DNA from: Hyphomicrobium sp. | GTDB taxonomy: Bacteria; Pseudomonadota; Alphaproteobacteria; Rhizobiales; Hyphomicrobiaceae | Reading direction: 5' to 3' | NCBI GenBank assembly: GCA_016716675.1 | Contig: JADJVG010000003.1 | Location: forward strand, 230,961 to 294,960 | DNA: 64,000 nucleotides | Shown: piece after piece, positions 54,656-62,768 of the stretch | Numbering within the stretch: the first letter of the stretch is position 1 | Layout of the letters: each line of letters starts with the position of its first letter | Notes under the pieces: generated by a model | The model's database searches: none | The model's input: only the letters and a program-made list of their open reading frames with translations | What the model was told of the DNA's origin: nothing | Made by a program: the position numbers and the translations under genes

Positions 54656-56655
54656 TTAGGCTGCTTCGGCTTTGCCATCGACCAAGCGAACGATGTCGGC
54701 CATGATGTCGTTCAACTGGAAGTCTTTCGGCGTGTAGACAGCCGCAACGCCGAAGGCTTTAAGCGTCGTCGCGTCTTCGGGCGGAATGATGCCGCCGACG
54801 ACGACCGGCACGTCGTCGAGACCTTCCTTGCGCATCCGCTCCATGACTTCTTTGACAAGCGGAACGTGGCTGCCCGACAGGATCGACAGGCCGACGACAT
54901 GGACGCCCTCGTCGACGGCCGCGGTGACGATCTGGCCGGGCGTCAGGCGGATGCCCTCGTAGACGACTTCCATGCCGACGTCGCGCGCGCGGACGGCGAT
55001 CTGTTCGGCACCGTTCGAGTGGCCATCGAGGCCCGGCTTGCCGACCAGGAATTTCATGCGGCGGCCGAGTTTGTTCGATACGGCTTCGACGCTTTCGCGA
55101 ACGCTGGCGAGAGCCGCGCCCTCACGGGCGACAGCGGCCTGCGCGACGCCGGTCGGTGCGCGGTATTCGCCGAAGATTTTGCGCAGCGCCACGCCCCATT
55201 CGCCGGTCGTGACGCCGGCCTTGCCGCAGGCGATCGACGGCTCCATGACGTTGCGGCCTTCTTTGGCGGCGCGTTCGAGTTCGGCCAGCGCTGCGGCTGC
55301 GGCCTTTGGCATCGCGCTGGCGCGCCAAGCCTTCAGCTTGCCGACCTGCTCGGCCTCCATCGCCGGATCGACAACCATGATGGCGTCGGCGCCGCCCGAC
55401 AGCGGCGATGGTTCGGTTTCCAGATACTTATTGACGCCGACCACGACGAGTTCACCGGTTTCGATCTGGCTCAGGCGGCCCGTGCCGCTTTCCACCAAGC
55501 GGCGCTTCATGTAGTCGATGGACGCCACGGCGCCGCCCATCTTTTCAATCGTCGCCAGTTCGGCTTTGGCTTCTTCCTTCAGCGCCGCAACCTTGCGCGC
55601 GATCTCGGTCGAGCCATCGAAGATGTCGCCGTATTCGAGCAGATCGGTCTCGTAGGCGAGGATCTGCTGCATGCGCAGCGACCACTGCTGATCCCACGGG
55701 CGCGGCAGGCCGAGCGCCTCGTTCCAGGCGGGCAACTGCACGGCGCGTGCGCGGGCATTTTTCGACAGCGTGACGGCCAGCATTTCGAGCAGGATGCGGT
55801 AGACGTTGTTTTCAGCCTGCGGCTCGGTGAGGCCGAGCGAGTTGACCTGCACGCCGTAACGGAACATGCGATGCTTGGCGTCCGTCACGCCATAGCGTTC
55901 GCGGGTGATCTCCTCCCAGAGCTCGGTGAACGCGCGCATCTTGCACAGCTCGGTGACGAAGCGCATGCCGGCGTTGACGAAGAACGAGACGCGGCCGACG
56001 ACGTTGCCGAATTCGGCCGGCGGCACTTCGCCGGAGGCCTTGACCGTGTCGAGCACGGCAATGCCGGTCGCCAGCGCGTAGGCCAGTTCCTGCACGGGCG
56101 TCGCGCCCGCTTCCTGCAAGTGGTAGGAGCAGACGTTGGTCGGGTTCCACTTCGGCACGTCTTGGTCGAGAACACGATGGTGTCCTTGATCAGCCGCAGC
56201 GACGGCTCGGGCGGGAACACGTAGGTGCCGCGCGACAGGTATTCCTTGATGATGTCGTTCTGGATCGTGCCGGTCAGCTTGGTGCGCGGCGCGCCCTGCT
56301 CGTCGGCGACGGCGACATAGAGCGCCAGCAGCCACGCCGCCGTGGCGTTGATGGTCATCGAGGTGTTCATCTGGTCGAGCGGGATGCCGTCGAGCAGCGT
56401 GCGCATGTCGCCGATGTGCGAGACCGGCACGCCGACCTTGCCGACTTCGCCGCGCGCCAGCTCGTGGTCGCTGTCGTATCCCGTCTGGGTCGGCAGATCG
56501 AAGGCGATGGACAGGCCCGTCTGGCCCTTGGCCAGGTTCATCTTATAGAGGGCATTCGACTTCGCGGCCGTCGAATGGCCGGCGTAGGTGCGGAACATCC
56601 AAGGCTTGTCGCGGACGATCTTGCCGGTGGCGGAGGCGGTTTTCTGGTCAGTCAT
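54656..56655 (-). pseudogene. ecm: Ethylmalonyl-CoA mutase, frameshifted in this sequence
   Basis: Ecm (also called MeaA) is a B12-dependent mutase that converts ethylmalonyl-CoA to methylsuccinyl-CoA. The first frame (ATG 56655) has PWMFRTYAGHSTAAKSN, GLSIAFDLPTQTGYDSDH and DTIVFSTK. The second has PKWNPTNVCSYHLQEAG and the cobalamin domain with DGHSNGAEQ and VVGLSILSGSH. The switch is at 56160: reading AAGGACGTGCCG instead of AAGACGTGCCG restores STKDVPKWNPT. With one base added the protein is 666 aa, the normal length. The cobalamin-binding motif is D-G-H-S-N-G here (DxHxxG). A base-calling loss is likely, as ccr and mcd are intact. Confidence 0.93.
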
Positions 56656-56854
56656 CGGCTTCCTCTAGAGAGGCTTGTTCACAGCTGCATAGCGCCCGCG
56701 CGGCCCGGCGGGTAGGGGCAAGCGGAGCGGATGCGTTCACTCACTGGGCTTCTAAGCTAACTGAGCGTCACTGCAATGCAAAATGGCAGTTCGCCGCGAG
56801 GGCGGCGAATTCCGGTCGACGGGTGGAAAAGCGGGCAGTTGTGGTGCGGCTGGA

Positions 56855-57226
56855 TCACTCGCCGGACGGCGGCAGATCAATCAGGGGCTTGAGCTTCTTG
56901 TTGGCCGTGCGGCGTTCCGACATCAGGACCGAAATCCACAACGCCAGAAGCAGAAGCGTTAATGCCGCAATGACCCCCACCGCCGAAGCAACTGCAACGT
57001 TGGCGTCCTTGTCGTTGGTCGGGATCAATAGATTGACTGTGAAGAGGTAATTGGCAGCCAAGGCCCCAACCATCAGAATGGGGACAGAAACCAGGGCCAA
57101 AGTCGCAGATTGCAGGATTTCGCGGATCAATGCATATGCTATCGCAACGAAGAAAACCGCAGTCCAAACCGTGTATTGATCGAACTGGGAGAGCGTGAAC
57201 ACAAGCTCTCGGATTTTCTCCTGCAT
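56855..57226 (-). CDS. Hypothetical membrane protein between ecm and ccr
   Basis: The 123-aa product has three hydrophobic segments (about 20-37, 41-60 and 76-102), a short charged C-terminus (MSERRTANKKLKPLIDL) and no recognised domain. It is alone on the minus strand between ecm and the divergent ccr. It may be an unrelated passenger. Confidence 0.65.
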   Translation of the reverse strand: MQEKIRELVFTLSQFDQYTVWTAVFFVAIAYALIREILQSATLALVSVPILMVGALAANYLFTVNLLIPTNDKDANVAVASAVGVIAALTLLLLALWISVLMSERRTANKKLKPLIDLPPSGE

Positions 57227-57597
57227 GGCACCCTCGGTAGCCGGTCGGCGTGACGCTTAAAAAATCGAGACTGAAATACGCGGCTGGAACAGGCATAAAA
57301 CACGCCGGCTCCGTATATCCAGATTAACTCATGGTTGTTAAAGAGTTATTGACCGGCTGCAAAAGCGTCATGAGCCCCCTTCATTGCAGCGCAAAAACGT
57401 GCTTGATACTGCCGGCGCGGGAAGTCATCGGGCGCGCGGCATGGCGGATGTTTCGCATGGCTGAGGTGCCCGCATTGGCTTAGCTTACGGCGCAAGGCTT
57501 GGTTTCTTAACTAATGCTCGCCTGGGGTTACGGAATTTGCATGGGTCCTTGCTCTGAGCCGGGTCGGGAGTAGCGAACAACGGGAGACGCGAACAAG
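57227..57597. other. Intergenic region upstream of ccr
   Basis: About 370 bases holding the divergent promoters for ccr and the 56855 gene. TTATTGACC near 57350 is a possible -35 element without a clear -10. No RNA motif or repeat was recognised. Confidence 0.45.
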
Positions 57598-58932
57598 ATG
57601 GCTAGCCAATCAGCCACCACATCAACAGCAACGGGAGCCGGGATGACCGCTTCAGAATTCGTCTCGGGCGTGGGCAAGAAAGACCTGTATGAAGTCGGCG
57701 AAATTCCGCCGCTCGGTCACGTTCCTAAAAATATGTATGCCTGGACCATACGCGAAGATCGCCACGGCGAGCCCGACAAGGCGATGCAAGTCGAAGTGGT
57801 GCCGACGTGGCAGCTCGACAGCCATGACGTGCTGGTGCTCGTGATGGCCGCCGGCGTCAACTACAATGGTGTTTGGGCTTCGCTCGGTACGCCGATTTCG
57901 CCGATCCGCGATGTTCACAAGCAGCCCTATCATATTGCCGGTTCGGATGCCTCGGGGATCGTTTGGGCGGTCGGCGCAAAAGTGAAGCGCTGGAAAGTCG
58001 GCGACGAAGTCGTGGTTCACTGTAACCAGGATGACGGCGACGACGAAGAGTGCAACGGCGGCGATCCGATGTTTTCGCCGAGCCAGCGCATCTGGGGCTA
58101 TGAGACGCCGGATGGTTCGTTCGCTCAGTTCTGCCGCGTTCAGGACCGTCAGCTTCTCGAACGTCCCAAGCATCTGACGTGGGAAGAGAGCGCTTGCTAC
58201 ACGCTGACGCTCGCAACCGCATACCGCATGTTGTTCGGCCATCGCCCGCACGTGCTGCGGCCGGGACATAACGTGCTGGTGTGGGGCGCGTCTGGCGGTC
58301 TTGGGTCCTTCGCCGTGCAGCTGTGCGCGACGTCGGGTGCCAACGCCATCGGCATCGTGTCCGATGACGACAAAATCGACTTCGTCAAACAGCTCGGCGC
58401 CAAGGGTGTCATCAACCGCAAGAACTTCAAGTGCTGGGGCCAGCTGCCGAAGGTCGGTACGCCGGAATACAACGCTTGGCTCAAGGAAATGCGGAAATTC
58501 GGGGCGGCGATCTGGGAGACGACCGGCAAGGGCGTCAACGTCGATTGCGTGTTCGAACATCCAGGTGAATCCACCATTCCCGTGTCCGTGCAGGTCGTGA
58601 AGCGCGGCGGCATGGTGGTCATCTGCGCCGGCACGACGGGCTATAATTTGACGATGGATGCCCGCTATTTGTGGATGCATCAGAAGCGCGTGCAGGGTTC
58701 GCACTTCGCCAACCTGCAGCAGGCATCGCAAGCCAACCGCCTCGTCATTGATCGGCGTATCGATCCATGCATGTCGGAAGTCTTCTCCTGGGAGCAGATC
58801 CCCAAAGCGCACATGCGCATGATGCGCAACGAGCACAAGCCGGGCAACATGGCCGTGCTGGTGTCGGCGCCGACAACGGGTCTGAGAACCGTTGAGGATT
58901 GCATCGAAGCTTCGCAAGCTCGCAACGCATAA
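57598..58932 (+). CDS. ccr: Crotonyl-CoA carboxylase/reductase
   Basis: Ccr reductively carboxylates crotonyl-CoA to ethylmalonyl-CoA with NADPH, the defining step of the ethylmalonyl-CoA pathway. The 444-aa medium-chain dehydrogenase-type enzyme has VMAAGVNYNGVWA, HIAGSDASGIVWAVG, HCNQDDGDDEECNGGDP, characteristic of Ccr and not of simple enoyl reductases, and the NADPH fold VWGASGGLGS. FEHPGESTIPVS and LWMHQKRVQGSHFA are also family-specific. Divergent from ecm. A strong terminator follows, so it is monocistronic. Confidence 0.97.
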   Translation: MASQSATTSTATGAGMTASEFVSGVGKKDLYEVGEIPPLGHVPKNMYAWTIREDRHGEPDKAMQVEVVPTWQLDSHDVLVLVMAAGVNYNGVWASLGTPISPIRDVHKQPYHIAGSDASGIVWAVGAKVKRWKVGDEVVVHCNQDDGDDEECNGGDPMFSPSQRIWGYETPDGSFAQFCRVQDRQLLERPKHLTWEESACYTLTLATAYRMLFGHRPHVLRPGHNVLVWGASGGLGSFAVQLCATSGANAIGIVSDDDKIDFVKQLGAKGVINRKNFKCWGQLPKVGTPEYNAWLKEMRKFGAAIWETTGKGVNVDCVFEHPGESTIPVSVQVVKRGGMVVICAGTTGYNLTMDARYLWMHQKRVQGSHFANLQQASQANRLVIDRRIDPCMSEVFSWEQIPKAHMRMMRNEHKPGNMAVLVSAPTTGLRTVEDCIEASQARNA

Positions 58933-58967
58933 AAGCGCGGCGCGCACGCACAGATCAAACACATGCA

Positions 58968-58995
58968 GCGCGGCCCCCAGGGGCCGCGCTTTTTT
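58968..58995 (+). terminator. Intrinsic terminator after ccr
   Basis: GCGCGGCCCC pairs with GGGCCGCGC around CAG and is followed by six Ts, 36 bases after the stop. Confidence 0.92.
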
Positions 58996-59038
58996 GTGTG
59001 GTGTTCTTTAGGGGTACGCTTAGCGTCCGCTAGAGCGC

Positions 59039-59941
59039 CTATGGCTTCGGCGCCGAAGCGGCGGCTTTCTGAGCTGCGGCGCGGCGCATCTTTTTGACTT
59101 CCATAATGCCGCGATTGAGCTCCGCGCCAATCAGCACGGCGATCGCTGTGAACTGGAAGAAAATCAGCGCCACCATCAATTGCGAAAGGCCGGCGTAGAA
59201 GAACGAATAGTTTGTCAGCGCCAGATAGTTCGACCATAGCGCCGCGATCGCCAGCCACAGCACGATCGACAGAACCACGCCGGGCCATACGTCTTGGAAG
59301 CGCCGGCGTCCGGCGGCCAGCCACAGGTGGAACGCAAAGAGCTGCACGGCGATGACGGCGCCGGCCAGCACGTAGCGCATCACGGGGCTAAGCCAGGTGC
59401 GCTCGAAGAAGTGGAGCACGGTCCCGACCATCGGCGTCTCAAGAAAGTGCTTGGCCCAGTCGGGCTGCAAGCGCTCGGCGAGGGCCGGACCGACGACCAC
59501 GGCCCAGGTGAGGAATAAGGTCGATGCCGCGCTCACGAAAACGAACAGCATCGAGATCAGAAGGCAAAGGGCATAGGGGCGCGTTTCATGAACCCGGTAG
59601 GCGCCATTCAGCGCCGCGCGCAACGTTTCAATGGCGCTTGTCGCGAAGAACAGCGCCAGAAAGCCGCTCACCGTCAAAAGGTCGATACGGCTGTTACCCA
59701 TGATGGCTTCAATCTCGGGTGATAGCCCTTCCGCGACCGGGCGCGGCAGAATGTCAAAGAGTTGGGCGATGGCCTGTCCGGCCAGTTCCCGACCGCCGAA
59801 CACGCCCGACAGCGCCCCGAGGAAAATGCAGAACGGGAACAGCGACACCACGAACGAGAAGGCGACCGCGCCAGCCAGCGCAAAGCCCGAGTGTTCATAC
59901 ACCCTGTAAAGCGCGTCAAAAACCGCTCGCAGACGCTTCAT
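59039..59941 (-). CDS. YihY/BrkB family inner membrane protein
   Basis: The 300-aa product has about six hydrophobic segments in family order: SFVVSLFPFCIFLGALSGVFG (core VVSLFPFCIFLGALSG), LTVSGFLALFFATSAIE followed by TLRAALNGAYRV, LCLLISMLFVFVSAAS, VMRYVLAGAVIAVQLFAF and LIFFQFTAIAVLIGAELN. The last, with GAELNRG, is a signature of YihY/BrkB (UPF0761) proteins. Their function is unsettled (once called RNase BN). It converges with ccr beyond the terminator. Confidence 0.93.
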   Translation of the reverse strand: MKRLRAVFDALYRVYEHSGFALAGAVAFSFVVSLFPFCIFLGALSGVFGGRELAGQAIAQLFDILPRPVAEGLSPEIEAIMGNSRIDLLTVSGFLALFFATSAIETLRAALNGAYRVHETRPYALCLLISMLFVFVSAASTLFLTWAVVVGPALAERLQPDWAKHFLETPMVGTVLHFFERTWLSPVMRYVLAGAVIAVQLFAFHLWLAAGRRRFQDVWPGVVLSIVLWLAIAALWSNYLALTNYSFFYAGLSQLMVALIFFQFTAIAVLIGAELNRGIMEVKKMRRAAAQKAAASAPKP

Positions 59942-60277
59942 GAAGGTTTATATCCTTGCACCGGCGCGATAGCGGCCCATGTCCTGGCTGACCGCGCGGC
60001 GGACCCTAATCTAAGTTGGCGCGACCTGAAAACCTGTTTTCCGGGCAAAGATACGCGGCGATGCAGCGCGCACACCAACGTTCTTATGCCACCCTTCTGG
60101 CGCGGTGGCGGTGCTCTTAAGGCCGGGGTGCTCGATTTGACCGGCTGGTGCGTCACAGAAATGCTACCTTCGCCGGGCCCTATGGCGTGCGCCACCTGCC
60201 AGCAATGGACGGCTCGGCTACGGGCCTGTAATATCGGGTAGTTAAGGACGGCGCACGGCTAAGAGGCCGGGGCGCGG
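59942..60277. other. Intergenic region between the BrkB gene and the HhH gene
   Basis: About 335 bases with only spurious overlapping ORFs. It should hold two divergent promoters. Nothing specific was recognised. Confidence 0.45.
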
Positions 60278-62356
60278 ATGTGGGCGTCTCGAATGAATTC
60301 CGAACTTCCCGTCAGTGCTGATGCATTGCTTGCTGAGCGCGCGCGTCTCGAAGAGGACCTGCAATCCTCTGAGGACTGGTGCGAGCTGCTGCGGCTGAAA
60401 TCGCGTAAGGACCGCGGTGAAGGCATGAGCGCGGTCAATGCGGCGCGCCTTGAAATGGTGCTTATCGATGCGCTCGCGGAAGATCCCAATTTCGTGCGCT
60501 ACAAGGCCGTCTGTGTTGCGCTCGAGCGGTTGATCCGCGGTCTGCCGCCATTGCCGCCGACGCGCTCCAAGCCGGACGTCGCGCGCGACGACCTCACGCA
60601 AATCCGCGGAATTACCGCGTCCATGGCGCGGCGCCTCAATGCGCTCGATGTGACGACGTTTACCCAGATCGCCGATTGGCGGGCGGCCGACATCCAGTCG
60701 ATTTCAGCAGATCTCGGCATCGGCAAACAGATCTACGCTCAGAATTGGATCGAACAGGCGGCGCTACTGGCCAAGCCTGCCGTTGAGACGTCTGCCAGTG
60801 ACAAGACCGTCAGTGAAAAGGCCGTCAGCGACAAGTCAGCGGCGTCTGTTGCGCCCTCTGAAACGGCATTCAAGCCGGATCGCGCCACGCCGTCGCCCGC
60901 ACACATCCCGGCACCGGCGAAAGAGCAATTCGTGCAGCCCGTCAGCGTGCCCGAGACCGCAACGGAGAAGTCGCCCGTGCATCTCAGCAGGGTGGCGGCG
61001 GTGCAGGCGATCGCGCGCGAAGTGCCGCGCGAGGCGATGCCTGAGGCTGCGCCCGCGAAACCTGCCGCGCCAGCCGCAGCGGAACCTGCAAAGCCGTCGG
61101 CACCAATGCCGCCGCCCGCTGCCAAACAAACGCCCCCTGCTGTCTCTCCGCAGAGCGAGACTCAAACGCGTCCGCAGCCCGAACCACCGAAGCCCACAAC
61201 CCCGCCGGCTGCAACAACACCCGTAATCGCGCCGCCAAAGCCGCTGGCCGATTCGCCAGCAGTCGTCGCGGCCGAGGCGCAGAAACAACCGGAAAAGCCG
61301 AAATCTGAAGTCCTGCCCGCGGCGCCGGAAAAACCGTTGCCGATACCGCCAGCGCCGCTGCGTCCCGGCAAATACGGCAAGGCGCCGGAAGAGCCCGTGG
61401 CTGCCGTCAAGCCGGTTGCGGTCGTGCCGGCCTCTACGCCCGTCGTGCCGACACCTGCGGCTGCTACGCCAGTGATCGCCGCGCCTGCGCAACCTGCGCG
61501 GCCATTGCCGATGCCGCCAATGCCATTGCGCGTGCAGGCGCTGCCGCGCGCTGCCGATGGTCCGGTTGTTTCTCCAGTCATCGTCGCGGCCATGATTGCG
61601 GCTTCGGAAGCCGCAAAGCCTGAGGCCGTGAAGGGTCCGGTGGTGGCTTCAGTACCGCTATTGCGCGATCCACCCCGTCCGCTCGTGGTGACTCGCGCTT
61701 CGCTGCCACCACCATCGCCAACGCCGCCAGCACCACTGGCGGTGAAAGCCGACGCAGCGCCCGCGATTACGCTCCTGCCAACGCAGTCTGCGGCGCAGCT
61801 ATCGAAGCCAACCGCACAACCCTCATCCATGCAGCCATCTGCGCAACCATCTGTGCCGCCGTCGTTCGCTGCCCGAGCGGCGCAACAGTCCGCTGCATCA
61901 GCCTCCGCACGCGCACCCGCACCGCCGGTGGCAAGTACGCCTGCCGCGCCGGTGATGAGTATCTCGGAAGCCATCGCTTACGCCGCCGAAGTCGCGCGTC
62001 AGGGGCCGCGTCCGCCGCAGACCGCGCCAGATCGTGGCAAAGCCGAAGCCGCTAAGCCTGCGCAGCCTCTGACTGCTAAGGTCGAGGCTCCGGCCGCCAA
62101 AGTCGAACCTCCGGCGTCGCCGCCGCAAGCAGTGCAGACGCAAGCCGCACCGCCCAAGCACGCTACAGTGTCTCCGCCCCCGCCGCTTCCGGCGTCGAAG
62201 GAAGCCGCCAAAGCGCCGATCGTTCCGCCGCCGTTGCCGGCCGGGTTTGTGCCGCCGGAGCCGCCTCCGTCGAGCCCGAGCCGCCGCGTGTGCGGGCAAC
62301 GACGGTCCATACCCCGCGAGCGACGGATCGTGATGATCTGGCCGGATACCGCATGA
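60278..62356 (+). CDS. HhH-domain protein with long Pro/Ala-rich region, C-terminus frameshifted
   Basis: Residues 1-100 are helical. Residues about 103-160 form a helix-hairpin-helix domain (DLTQIRGITASMARRLNAL; IEQAALLAK), like the C-terminal extension of some NuoE proteins. Residues about 200-660 are low-complexity Pro/Ala with repeats such as LPIPPAPLRPGKYG and LPMPPMPLRVQ. The frame as given ends SRRVCGQRR and stops at 62356. In the next frame EPEPPRVRATTVHTPR continues to LAGYRMSAEEATVEIVVK and RFLKALTGN (stop 62515-62517). One missing base near 62268-62280 explains this; corrected length 746 aa. DNA or protein contact through HhH is inferred; function unknown. Confidence 0.75.
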   Translation: MWASRMNSELPVSADALLAERARLEEDLQSSEDWCELLRLKSRKDRGEGMSAVNAARLEMVLIDALAEDPNFVRYKAVCVALERLIRGLPPLPPTRSKPDVARDDLTQIRGITASMARRLNALDVTTFTQIADWRAADIQSISADLGIGKQIYAQNWIEQAALLAKPAVETSASDKTVSEKAVSDKSAASVAPSETAFKPDRATPSPAHIPAPAKEQFVQPVSVPETATEKSPVHLSRVAAVQAIAREVPREAMPEAAPAKPAAPAAAEPAKPSAPMPPPAAKQTPPAVSPQSETQTRPQPEPPKPTTPPAATTPVIAPPKPLADSPAVVAAEAQKQPEKPKSEVLPAAPEKPLPIPPAPLRPGKYGKAPEEPVAAVKPVAVVPASTPVVPTPAAATPVIAAPAQPARPLPMPPMPLRVQALPRAADGPVVSPVIVAAMIAASEAAKPEAVKGPVVASVPLLRDPPRPLVVTRASLPPPSPTPPAPLAVKADAAPAITLLPTQSAAQLSKPTAQPSSMQPSAQPSVPPSFAARAAQQSAASASARAPAPPVASTPAAPVMSISEAIAYAAEVARQGPRPPQTAPDRGKAEAAKPAQPLTAKVEAPAAKVEPPASPPQAVQTQAAPPKHATVSPPPPLPASKEAAKAPIVPPPLPAGFVPPEPPPSSPSRRVCGQRRSIPRERRIVMIWPDTA

Positions 62357-62730
62357 GCGCCGAAGAAGCGACGGTCGAGATCGTTGTCAAAAGCGCCGCC
62401 TGGGCCGCCGCCGCCGCGCGTGGCGCTGGCGAAGGTGTCAACCGAGACGACGGCAGCGCGGCTCCTCGTGCCGCAACCCCGATCGGTCGCTTCCTGAAAG
62501 CGTTAACCGGCAACTAAGGTATTTGGCGGCGGGAACACGTTTGCCGCACCTTGCGAGCTGTGCCGCGGTGTGATCCAAAGGCCCACGAAAAACGCATAAG
62601 TTCCGTGGGGATGGCGAGCCGTTCGCGCCCTTAAGTCGCGAGGTTGGCGGTTGCGCCGGGCACCGAGGTGACTAATCTGCGGCAAAATCCGTCCGGAGCG
62701 CATTTCATGCCTGTGCTTCGGCCTCTTTAA

Positions 62731-62754
62731 CTCGTCCGAAATCTCGTCCGAAAT
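62731..62754 (+). repeat. Perfect tandem 12-base repeat upstream of mcd
   Basis: CTCGTCCGAAAT occurs twice in direct succession, ending 14 bases before the mcd ATG and just ahead of the ribosome site GGGAG. It could be an operator, or a chance duplication. The rest of the 62518-62768 gap shows no gene. Confidence 0.6.
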
Positions 62755-62768
62755 TCTGGGAGAACTCA

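Noticed and set aside
54614..56224. A 536-codon plus-strand ORF opposite ecm
   Set aside because: Antisense to a clear mutase; no protein-like features.
57652..58962. A 436-codon minus-strand ORF opposite ccr
   Set aside because: Antisense to a complete, conserved enzyme.
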